A DNA stretch of 15,967 nt from Armatimonadota bacterium (GTDB lineage: Bacteria; Armatimonadota; UBA5829), in the NCBI GenBank assembly GCA_023474015.1, contig JAMCYN010000013.1:1-15967 (forward strand), given 5' to 3'. Position 1 is the stretch's first letter; every line of letters begins with the position of its first letter. Below are positions 7,966 through 14,096 of this stretch, piece after piece. The position numbers and the translations under genes are program-made. The notes below the pieces were generated by a model. It was not told the DNA's origin. It did no database searches and saw only the letters and a program-made list of their open reading frames with translations.

Positions 7966-7979
7966 CGGAACACGTTCCG
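7966..7979. promoter_or_regulatory. Palindrome CGGAAC-AC-GTTCCG upstream of the outer-membrane protein gene
   Basis: Two perfect 6-bp half-sites separated by 2 bp lie 42-55 nt upstream of the start codon at 7924, where a repressor could act. No clear -35/-10 pair was found nearby, and the spacing does not match the LexA pattern. Confidence 0.3.
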
Positions 7980-8120
7980 CGTAAGGGCTTCGCTATCAAG
8001 CTCAACCTTTCCTTCATGGACGTGCGAGCGCGCCGTGGAAAATTTGCTTGAGGAAGTCTCCCAGACTGCATTATCGGCAGCTTCCGGCCCAATCCGCAAC
8101 CCCGCATTCAGGGGAGTTTG

Positions 8121-8163
8121 GGGAATTAATCACGAAAGCACGAAAGGACGAAAACACGAAAGA
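8121..8163 (+). repeat. 'CACGAAAG' short-period repeat in an intergenic region, copy 1
   Basis: GGGAATTAATCACGAAAG (8121-8138) begins four near-tandem units of about 9 bases built on CACGAAAG/GACGAAAA, ending at 8163. A second copy on the other strand at 11243-11280 begins with the same 18 bases except one. It carries no reading frame of note. It is followed by two copies of ATTGCAGATT (8171-8180 and 8185-8194). Together with these it fills most of the 298-nt gap between the outer-membrane protein gene and queG. Confidence 0.7.
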
Positions 8164-8170
8164 GGCATTA

Positions 8171-8194
8171 ATTGCAGATTGATGATTGCAGATT
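8171..8194 (+). repeat. Direct repeat ATTGCAGATT, two copies
   Basis: ATTGCAGATT occurs at 8171-8180 and 8185-8194, and a third partial GATTGCAGA overlaps the second copy. It is directly adjacent to the CACGAAAG repeat, which makes this a compound low-complexity intergenic block. Confidence 0.6.
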
Positions 8195-8199
8195 GCAGA

Positions 8200-8215
8200 G
8201 AAGGGACCTCCCTTC
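8200..8215 (-). terminator. Hairpin just after queG, possible terminator
   Basis: GAAGGG-AGGT-CCCTTC on the minus strand begins 8 nt after the queG stop codon. There is no U-run after it, so it is a hairpin-only terminator or a transcript end barrier. It would close the five-gene leftward run. Confidence 0.35.
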
Positions 8216-8222
8216 CTACATC

Positions 8223-9143
8223 CTACTTCATCTCTTCGAGTGCCCAGGCCGCATGGGAGCTTAGCACGGGGTTCTCATCTTCGAGCATATCGAGCAGGCC
8301 CGGCACGGCCTCTTCGCATTTCAAGTTGCCGGCGGCAACCGCCGCATTGCGCCTGATGCGCGTCCGTCGTATCCATCCGATGGGGCTGCGGCGTATAAGT
8401 TTATTAAAGGTTTGCTTGTCTAATTTGATCAACAGTGGCAAGTCCAAACCCGGACTGCGATTAACGGCGAACTCCGGCGTCTTCGGCTCGATACCGGCGT
8501 TCTGTGGACAGACCTCCTGGCAGGTATCGCAGCCGTAAATGCGGCCACCGATTGCCCGTCGAAGCTCGGGCGGAATCGTTCCGCTCATTTGTGTAAGCTG
8601 GGACACGCACCTTGGCGCATCGACGCGATACGGCTCGGTGATGGCCCCCGTAGGGCATTCGCGCAGGCATTGTTCGCAATCGCCGCATCGGTCTATTGAG
8701 AGAGGTTCGGCTATCGGCAGATCAAGGTTGGTGACGATTTCACCCAACGCGACATACGACCCGCATCCGTCCACAAAGACATTCCCGTTCTTCCCGCGCC
8801 AGGCTATTCCCGCCAGCACCGCGAGCTTTCTTTCAGGCAGCGGGCACGTATCGACGCATATTTCCATCTTCGCCTTGGGGTGTTCCAGCCTCAGCGCGTC
8901 GGCCACGCGCCCCAGCTTCTCGCGCATAACATCATGATAGTCCGCCCCGCGCGCGAATCTAGCGACCCACCCGCACAGCCGCTCGTTGCCGATCTCCACC
9001 TCCGGAGGCAGGTAGGATATCGCGGCCACGATCACCGCCTTCGCCCACGGATACATCTTGCGCGCCTCATCCACCGCCGGCGCGACACCCAGGTCGTGCA
9101 GGCCCAGTTCAGCCCGCAGTTCGTCCAATTTGTTTTTCGTCAT
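8223..9143 (-). CDS. queG: Epoxyqueuosine reductase QueG, with a short N-terminus
   Basis: QueG reduces epoxyqueuosine to queuosine in the wobble position of tRNA, using cobalamin and two [4Fe-4S] clusters in the cytoplasm. The 306-residue product shows the active-site stretch VDTCPLPERK (about 97-106, with D98 matching the catalytic Asp), WRGKN (115-119), a ferredoxin pair CGDCEQCLRECP (C153, 156, 159, 163) with C179 and GCDTCQEVCPQN (C205, 208, 212), and a C-terminal HEAT-like repeat (about 262-306). The N-terminus is unusual: it passes from LGVAPA to WAKAVIVA without the roughly 30-residue WL..G.hG.M.Y segment usual in the family. The Shine-Dalgarno is weak, so it may rely on readthrough from the zinc-ribbon gene 33 nt upstream. 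Confidence 0.92.
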   Translation of the reverse strand: MTKNKLDELRAELGLHDLGVAPAVDEARKMYPWAKAVIVAAISYLPPEVEIGNERLCGWVARFARGADYHDVMREKLGRVADALRLEHPKAKMEICVDTCPLPERKLAVLAGIAWRGKNGNVFVDGCGSYVALGEIVTNLDLPIAEPLSIDRCGDCEQCLRECPTGAITEPYRVDAPRCVSQLTQMSGTIPPELRRAIGGRIYGCDTCQEVCPQNAGIEPKTPEFAVNRSPGLDLPLLIKLDKQTFNKLIRRSPIGWIRRTRIRRNAAVAAGNLKCEEAVPGLLDMLEDENPVLSSHAAWALEEMK

Positions 9144-9176
9144 ATCATAAATCGCCGTCTCGCCATAGAAGATAGC

Positions 9177-9689
9177 CTACATAATCCTGTTAACAACCCA
9201 CCTCCGGCCGTCCTTGACCATCTCAATGTTCACCTCGCGCGCGCTGCCTTCGGGGTAGCTGAGCACGATCTTGATACTCGCGCTCGCACCGTTCACTTGC
9301 GGTGGGCCGATTTGGTATTTCGCCAGGTTCTGAACCACCTCGGTGTAATACTCATCGGACATGGCGCGCAGGTCCATATTCCGGGCTTGTAGATCGCTCT
9401 CCAGGGCTTGCGACACATAGCTTTGCGCCGCGGCTATCCTTCTGTCGGTCATCGCGACGAACCATTCCTTCGCGACCACCTCAGGGGGCATGACACGAAG
9501 CGCGCTCGTGATCCAAAGAATTATCAATACCAACAACACCGCGCCGGCCGCGATCTTGTGGTTCTTCGTCGGTGTCCACTTCTTTACGCTATAATCGAAT
9601 CCATCGCCGCGCAAGGTCCGCGTGCCGCACGCGATGCACACCTTCTGGTCCTCGTGCAGCTCGGCTCCGCACTTTTGACAAGTCAGCAC
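9177..9689 (-). CDS. Zinc-ribbon, single-pass membrane protein with an extracytoplasmic DUF4878/NTF2-like domain
   Basis: A 170-residue protein. The start is GTG at 9689, fixed by an excellent ribosome site GAGGTGAT ending about 5 nt upstream. Residues 4-21 form a zinc ribbon (C4, C7, C18, C21). A membrane helix follows at about 45-64, then a domain of about 100 residues rich in alternating strands and ending in RRWVVNRIM, the pattern of DUF4878 or NTF2-like lipoprotein domains (PPEVVAKEWFVAMTDRR). The zinc ribbon is probably cytoplasmic and the C-terminal domain outside. Function is unknown. It lies 23 nt after the radical SAM gene and 33 nt before queG, so the three are probably co-transcribed. 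Confidence 0.82.
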   Translation of the reverse strand: MLTCQKCGAELHEDQKVCIACGTRTLRGDGFDYSVKKWTPTKNHKIAAGAVLLVLIILWITSALRVMPPEVVAKEWFVAMTDRRIAAAQSYVSQALESDLQARNMDLRAMSDEYYTEVVQNLAKYQIGPPQVNGASASIKIVLSYPEGSAREVNIEMVKDGRRWVVNRIM

Positions 9690-9712
9690 TTGATATCACC
9701 TCTTCAATCAGT

Positions 9713-11206
9713 TCATTCCGGCGCAGGACGCTTGGCAGGCCGAAGCGCGCGGGCGTTCCGTGCGAGAGCCTTTATCCTTTCTCCAAAGTCCTTATTGGCT
9801 GCTTCCCAGCGGCGCAGCAGGAAGTGCCCGTAGGCGCGATAGAACCACTTCAGCACGGCGGCGTTCATCCGCCTCTTCGCGGAGCCCCATCGACCCAGCA
9901 TCAGATCGAGATTGAGCTTCGCGACCAGCCTTAGAAAGTCCCTTCCGCAGAGCATCTTCACGCATTCACGCAGGCTGTAGAAGCGCTTCATTGCTTTGAA
10001 TGTTTCTTTCTGCAGCTCGTACGGGCTCATTTTGTTCGGCTGGTAGACCACATGCTGGCCGTCGTAGAGGTGCCATTCCCTGGTCAGCAGACGCCCCTCC
10101 CGCTCCATCTCGTTGAAATATGAGGTCCCCGGCAGCGGCGTCAGAATCATAAACTGAACCGTGTCTATACTGTTACGCAGCGCGAAGCGCAGGGTGTTCC
10201 TCAGCCCGGCCGCATCATCGTTCTCCGCGCCGAACACAAACATCCCATGGATCATTATCCCGTGCTCATGGAGTATCCTTATGGCCTCGGCGATCTCCTC
10301 GACATCCTGCTTCTTGTTGAACTCCTTGAGGGTGGCGGGGTTCACCGATTCCAGGCCGATATACAGGAAGTAACAGTTGCTGCGCTTCATCAGCTTCAGC
10401 AGTTCCTTGTCCCGCACCACGTCCGTGCGGGTCTGCGCCGACCAGCCCGGCGTGATCCCCTCCGAGAGCATCCTGTCCAGGAGGATTTTGGTGCGCTCGC
10501 GGTCCGCCGTGAAGTTGTCGTCGTAGAAGAACACTTTGTCCGGGTTCAGATATTTGAGCTCTTCGATGACGCTGTCGGTTCCGCGCTTGCGATAGCCCCT
10601 GCCGAACATTTTGGTCACGCTGCAGAATGAGCAGTCGAACGGGCATCCGCGCGAGGTGGCGACCGGCTTTATGCCTATCTTCTCGCTGCCTTTGATGAGC
10701 GACAGATCGGCAAAGGGCAGCGAGTCGAGGTCACAGAGCAGAGGCCTGTCCGGGTTGTGGCGCACTTCGTCGCCGACTTTATACGATAGCCCGAGGATCG
10801 ATCCGAACCCCGAGCCGGATTCAATCGCGTCGATCAACTCAGGCAGCGTCTGCTCCCCTTCGCCCCTGACGCAGTAGTCCGAATGTTGCAGGGCCTCGTC
10901 CGCGAGGAAGCTCACGTGTGAGCCGCCCATCACCACCTGCACCCCGGCATCTCTGACTTGCTTGGCGATACGATAGGCCTCGGGCGCGGTTGAGGTGGTG
11001 GTGGAAATGCCTACCAGGTCGGACTTGAACACGTCATCATAATCGATGTCGTGGAACTCCTGACAGTATACGCCGGCCTCGATGCCTCGCTGCTTGAGCA
11101 TTGTGCCCAGGAGCGGCAAGCCCAGCCTGGGCAGAGCGATCCGGCTGTAGACGTGGTAGCCCGGTGGTCGCGGCTCAATCAGCGTGACTTTCTTTATCTT
11201 GGACAT
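9713..11206 (-). CDS. B12-binding-domain radical SAM protein, substrate unknown
   Basis: A 497-residue cytoplasmic enzyme. Residues about 1-150 form a B12-binding Rossmann-type domain (IEPRPP, VVMGGSHVSF, VRGEGEQTLPEL), without the DxHxxG histidine ligand. Residues about 180-400 form the radical SAM barrel, with the cluster motif CPFDCSFC (C188, C192, C195) and partner strands such as FFYDDNFT and FLYIGLESVN. The C-terminal 90 residues are helical and basic. Family relatives include BchE, HpnJ/HpnR and oxygen-independent methyltransferases or ring-formers, but I cannot name the reaction. ATG at 11206 has GGGAG with 8-nt spacing. No biosynthetic partner enzymes are near; its neighbours are the zinc-ribbon gene downstream and the GlmU-like gene 112 nt upstream. 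Confidence 0.93.
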   Translation of the reverse strand: MSKIKKVTLIEPRPPGYHVYSRIALPRLGLPLLGTMLKQRGIEAGVYCQEFHDIDYDDVFKSDLVGISTTTSTAPEAYRIAKQVRDAGVQVVMGGSHVSFLADEALQHSDYCVRGEGEQTLPELIDAIESGSGFGSILGLSYKVGDEVRHNPDRPLLCDLDSLPFADLSLIKGSEKIGIKPVATSRGCPFDCSFCSVTKMFGRGYRKRGTDSVIEELKYLNPDKVFFYDDNFTADRERTKILLDRMLSEGITPGWSAQTRTDVVRDKELLKLMKRSNCYFLYIGLESVNPATLKEFNKKQDVEEIAEAIRILHEHGIMIHGMFVFGAENDDAAGLRNTLRFALRNSIDTVQFMILTPLPGTSYFNEMEREGRLLTREWHLYDGQHVVYQPNKMSPYELQKETFKAMKRFYSLRECVKMLCGRDFLRLVAKLNLDLMLGRWGSAKRRMNAAVLKWFYRAYGHFLLRRWEAANKDFGERIKALARNARALRPAKRPAPE

Positions 11207-11242
11207 TGCGCTTTCTCCCTCTCCAGTTCGCTAGTCCTCGCC

Positions 11243-11280
11243 CGGTTCCTGTTTTCGTTCCTTTCGTGGTTAATTCCCTT
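11243..11280 (-). repeat. 'CACGAAAG' short-period repeat, copy 2 (opposite strand)
   Basis: On the minus strand this reads GGGAATTAACCACGAAAGG, then AACGAAAAC. Its first 18 bases match those at 8121-8138 with one substitution. It lies between the GlmU-like gene and the radical SAM gene. Confidence 0.6.
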
Positions 11281-11303
11281 CCCCGCGAAGTGGCATGTGA
11301 AAA

Positions 11304-11321
11304 TGATAATACCCATTATCA
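11304..11321. promoter_or_regulatory. Palindrome TGATAATACCCATTATCA, possible operator
   Basis: Two perfect 7-bp half-sites TGATAAT/ATTATCA are separated by 4 bases. The site covers the GlmU-like gene's stop codon and lies about 100 nt upstream of the radical SAM start. The half-sites are the same as in the 7-1-7 Fur motif but the spacing is 4 rather than 1. A Fur-family site is possible; a short 7-bp hairpin at the end of the GlmU-like gene is the alternative. Confidence 0.35.
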
Positions 11322-12089
11322 CGCCTGCCTCTCGGGGTGCTCTTTCCCTCTGATGATGTCCTCAACGATCTTAAGCAGCTCCGGCGTGTTGACTCCCATC
11401 AGCTCCACGGGATCGCACTCGACCGCCGACACCACCCTATCCTGTTCAACAGCCACCCGCACCATATCGGTCAGATTATACTCCCCGGCGTCGTTCACCA
11501 CCATCCGCTCGATGTTCCCATAGAGCCACGGCGAATCAAACACGTAGGCTCCACCGTTGACCTCTTTGATCTCGCGCTGATCCGGCTCAGCGCATTTCTC
11601 CTCGACAATGCCGCGAATCCTACCCGAGGCGTCTCGCACGATTCGGCCATAACCGAACGGATCATCCAGCACCGCCGAAGCAAGCGTGACCGCCGCGCCC
11701 GCCTCCGTGTGCTCCCGCATCATCCGCGACACGGTCTCCGCGCTGAAAAGCGGGCTGTCGCCGCACATTATCACCAAATGCTCGGCGTAGTGCTCGAACA
11801 TCTCCCTCGCGCAAGCCACCGCATGCCCCGAGCCTTTCTGCTCCGATTGAAACACATAACCGACCCCCGGCCCGACTGACTGCCTGACTTCATCGGCGCC
11901 GAAGCCCACCACAAGCACGATATCCTCGATTCCGGCTCGCGTAAGCGCCTCTATAACATAGCTCACCATCGGCTTTCCCAGCACGGGCCGCAAAACCTTG
12001 GGAAACGCTTCGCCGGTCTCGCTCTGAAACCGCGAACCCCGTCCCGCCGCCAGGACAAGCCCCGAGAATTGCGTCAGTTCGCGCGTCAT
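11319..12089 (-). CDS. Sugar-1-phosphate nucleotidyltransferase, GlmU uridylyltransferase domain only
   Basis: A 256-residue cytoplasmic enzyme that likely makes UDP-GlcNAc from GlcNAc-1-phosphate and UTP. It matches the N-terminal half of GlmU: LAAGRGSRF and FPKVLRPVLGKP (about 13-38), EQKGSGHAV, MCGDSPL with its metal/nucleotide-binding Asp, YGRIVRD, IVEEKCA, EVNGGAYVF and MGVNTPELL. The left-handed beta-helix acetyltransferase half, which makes bifunctional GlmU about 450 residues long, is absent, and the next gene is unrelated. The acetylation step must be done elsewhere if the product feeds cell-wall synthesis. The ATG overlaps the upstream stop (ATGA), so translation is probably coupled to the propeller-like gene. 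Confidence 0.88.
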   Translation of the reverse strand: MTRELTQFSGLVLAAGRGSRFQSETGEAFPKVLRPVLGKPMVSYVIEALTRAGIEDIVLVVGFGADEVRQSVGPGVGYVFQSEQKGSGHAVACAREMFEHYAEHLVIMCGDSPLFSAETVSRMMREHTEAGAAVTLASAVLDDPFGYGRIVRDASGRIRGIVEEKCAEPDQREIKEVNGGAYVFDSPWLYGNIERMVVNDAGEYNLTDMVRVAVEQDRVVSAVECDPVELMGVNTPELLKIVEDIIRGKEHPERQA

Positions 12090-13249
12090 TGCCTCGGCAG
12101 CAGCGGCTCCGCGCTCGAGCCGTCCTTGGATATATTGCGAATATCGATGGCCCCGGCGTTGTAGGATACGCTGGTGTAGCCCCCGTCCTTGCGCGGATAA
12201 AGCCGCCCGTCCTGAACCTCTCTCTGCCAGTAATCGCCGGACCTGTCGCGCTTATTGAACTCGAAGAGCTTCTTTGTCTTGCCGGTCGCCAAATTGCAGC
12301 GATAACCCGCCGTATAAGAGACGAACTTCATATCGGCGGGCGCGTCCGGCCAATTCTTTTTTACGTCGGTCTTAAACCCGGCCTTACCTACCTGGTTCAT
12401 CTTGCCTGTAGCCGGGTCGAGTACCAGTTCGTGGAACACGTCGCGTCCCGAGGTCACTATCATCACCCCCGCCGGAGACAGCCACAGTCCTTCGACGCGC
12501 CCCGGCAGCCCTTCGGACCCGAATATCCGCTTCACCGTGCCGGTCTTCGTATCTGCCAAGTAATACGACACATTCGAGCCGATCTCGTCCTCGACTACCC
12601 CGAAGACGAACGTGCCGGACTCGGGGTCCACCGCCGCCATCGTGCCGAGCCGCGCGTCTTTTGGCAGTTTCGTATCCACGCCGCCGCTCATAGTTTCTTT
12701 CGGCTCCACCGGAACCAGAGCCAGTTTGAGGGTGTCACCGGCTTCGTCGATCTGCCCGATGAACGGATCCGCGCTCGCGGGCCAATTCACTATGCGAAGC
12801 ACTTTTCTGCTAATATCTACATCGGAAACCTCTCCTATAACAGACTTCTCCGCATCGACCATCAGCCCGATCCAAGTCTTCGGCGCAAGCTGATCGAGCT
12901 TGTCCGCGGCGGCAACCCATAGAGTGTGACGGGTTCTCCAGGTCAGCGCATGCGCGGCGAGACCGTCCTTGAGCGGAAACGACTTAGCCTCGCCCTTTTC
13001 GAAGTTGATCACCCACACTGCCGAGCGTAGCTTCCCGGATTCGGTCTTCAGATTCCATGCGCCTGCCCACATGCTGCCGGACGGATTCACCGCCCACGGG
13101 CCCATGTCCCCGAGTTTGGCGTGACTCTTCCAGTTCGGCATGTTTCCAATAGGACCCGGCGGTGCGGGTGGCGGCGGGCTCGCTATGCGGACGATTACCG
13201 CGAGCAACACCAGGATACCCAGCACGATGTAAAGCAAGCGACTGTTCAT
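12086..13249 (-). CDS. Membrane-anchored propeller-like protein of unknown function
   Basis: A 387-residue protein with one N-terminal membrane helix (about 5-22), a proline-rich linker (PPPPAPPGP) and a large extracytoplasmic domain. That domain has repeated strand patterns with glycine-rich turns, such as WAVNPSGSMWAGAW, TLWVAAADKL and LWLSPAGVMIVTSG, suggesting a beta-propeller-like fold. No catalytic motif is recognised. ATG at 13249 has AAGGAG with about 9-nt spacing. The promoter at 13287-13315 lies just upstream. The gene ends in a 4-bp overlap with the GlmU-like gene, pointing to a shared role in the envelope, which I cannot define. Confidence 0.8.
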   Translation of the reverse strand: MNSRLLYIVLGILVLLAVIVRIASPPPPAPPGPIGNMPNWKSHAKLGDMGPWAVNPSGSMWAGAWNLKTESGKLRSAVWVINFEKGEAKSFPLKDGLAAHALTWRTRHTLWVAAADKLDQLAPKTWIGLMVDAEKSVIGEVSDVDISRKVLRIVNWPASADPFIGQIDEAGDTLKLALVPVEPKETMSGGVDTKLPKDARLGTMAAVDPESGTFVFGVVEDEIGSNVSYYLADTKTGTVKRIFGSEGLPGRVEGLWLSPAGVMIVTSGRDVFHELVLDPATGKMNQVGKAGFKTDVKKNWPDAPADMKFVSYTAGYRCNLATGKTKKLFEFNKRDRSGDYWQREVQDGRLYPRKDGGYTSVSYNAGAIDIRNISKDGSSAEPLLPRQ

Positions 13250-13286
13250 TTATGGATTCTCCTTCGGACAAACGGGATGTCACCCC

Positions 13287-13315
13287 ATTATAGTGTTTTG
13301 GAGCAGGCAGTGCAA
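13287..13315 (-). promoter_or_regulatory. Promoter of the propeller/GlmU-like operon
   Basis: On the minus strand TTGCAC (13315-13310) is followed by 17 nt and a perfect -10 TATAAT (13292-13287). Start of transcription is expected near 13280, giving a leader of about 30 nt to the ATG at 13249. The -35 is weak, so activation is possible. It may drive all genes down to queG, although 112 nt separates the GlmU-like and radical SAM genes. Confidence 0.6.
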
Positions 13316-13408
13316 AGTCGAGGCCGGATATCGAGGCGATAAAGCGGATTGCAGGCAAATATCAGCTACACTCGGTCAAGCGTTGCTGAGATGTGGTCTG
13401 ACGTATGT

Positions 13409-13711
13409 CTAGCTGGCTTTCTTGGCGTGACGCTTCTTCGGTATGATCGCGATGATTGAGCGCAGCGTCCTGTTCACGGATTCCGAGTCAGGGAAATACT
13501 CGCGCACATCCGGCTCAAGCGTCACGGATCCCTTCTCGGGCGCAAAATGTTGCTCAGTCACTGTTCCGTCGGCATTCGTTATTCTCACCGTATATCCTTC
13601 ACGGAATGCTCGGCTGTATTTTCCTCGAACACCGGTTGTTCCGCGAAAATCGTATTCAGGTCGCATATCATCGTCAGTTACATCGTCTGTCCTAAGGTCC
13701 TCTTTCTTCAT
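13409..13711 (-). CDS. BrnA-type antitoxin
   Basis: A 100-residue protein lying after and overlapping the toxin gene by 20 nt. It is small, with a charged N-terminus (KKEDLRTDDVTDDDM), a central MRPEYDFR segment and a C-terminal TLEPDVREYFPDSESVNRTLR that resembles the DNA-binding helix region of antitoxins paired with BrnT. It should neutralise the toxin and repress the shared promoter. ATG at 13711 has GGGAGG only 3 nt upstream; an in-frame ATG at 13726 (105 residues) has none, so the start is uncertain. Whether it is true BrnA or a related DUF antitoxin cannot be settled here. Confidence 0.75.
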   Translation of the reverse strand: MKKEDLRTDDVTDDDMRPEYDFRGTTGVRGKYSRAFREGYTVRITNADGTVTEQHFAPEKGSVTLEPDVREYFPDSESVNRTLRSIIAIIPKKRHAKKAS

Positions 13712-13976
13712 AGGCCTCCCTTTCATATCGTACCGCTTTACGCGCGCTAACAATGCGGACAGTTGATCCCCGGTCGGTGAAGATCACAATCAAGAGGCGT
13801 CCTGCCACGGATGTCCCAATCTGAATATATCGTTTTTCCGCCTCAGAGTGATCAGGATCAGGAAAAACGGTCGCCAGTGGATCGCTGAACACCGATAGAG
13901 CTTCCTCGAACCTGACGCCGTGCTTGGCCTGGTTCTGTTTAGCTTTACGGGCGTCCCAATCGAAATGCACGTCCAT
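13692..13976 (-). CDS. brnT: BrnT-type toxin (RelE-fold endoribonuclease)
   Basis: A 94-residue toxin. BrnT proteins are RelE-fold ribonucleases that arrest translation and are held inactive by BrnA. The family pattern is complete: FDWDARKAKQNQAKHGVRFEEA (about 5-26, shown here only as a pattern of Trp-Asp, Lys, Asn and KHG), FSDP, DHSEAEKRYIQIG, and the C-terminal RIVSARKA with YERE. ATG at 13976 has GGGGAG with 5-nt spacing and the promoter at 14000-14028. Toxin first and antitoxin second, overlapping, is the usual brnT-brnA order. Confidence 0.9.
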   Translation of the reverse strand: MDVHFDWDARKAKQNQAKHGVRFEEALSVFSDPLATVFPDPDHSEAEKRYIQIGTSVAGRLLIVIFTDRGSTVRIVSARKAVRYEREAYEERGP

Positions 13977-13999
13977 CCCGTCTCCCCTTCTCCAACCCT

Positions 14000-14028
14000 A
14001 GTGTACCCCCGCGCGCCAGCCTTGTCAA
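14000..14028 (-). promoter_or_regulatory. Strong promoter of the toxin-antitoxin pair
   Basis: On the minus strand a perfect -35 TTGACA (14028-14023) is followed by 17 nt and TACACT (14005-14000, 4/6). Inverted CCAGCC (14016-14021) and GGCTGG (14040-14045) flank the -35, a possible BrnA operator. The start codon at 13976 lies 24 nt beyond the -10, so the leader is very short. Confidence 0.7.
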
Positions 14029-14096
14029 CATGCCCCGGCGGCTGGTTTCCGCCACGAAACCCCTTGGGTAAACCAAACAACGAAGGAGGGACAACC

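Noticed and set aside
7966..7979. LexA/SOS box
   Set aside because: The half-sites GGAAC/GTTCC are 2 bp apart, not 4, so the spacing is wrong for the GAAC-N4-GTTC form.
7925..8107. N-terminal extension of the PorV/TraF-like protein to 8107
   Set aside because: No signal peptide in the extension, whereas ATG 7924 has a strong ribosome site and a signal sequence.
11304..11321. Canonical Fur box
   Set aside because: Half-sites fit but the spacing is 4 rather than 1; reported only as a palindrome.
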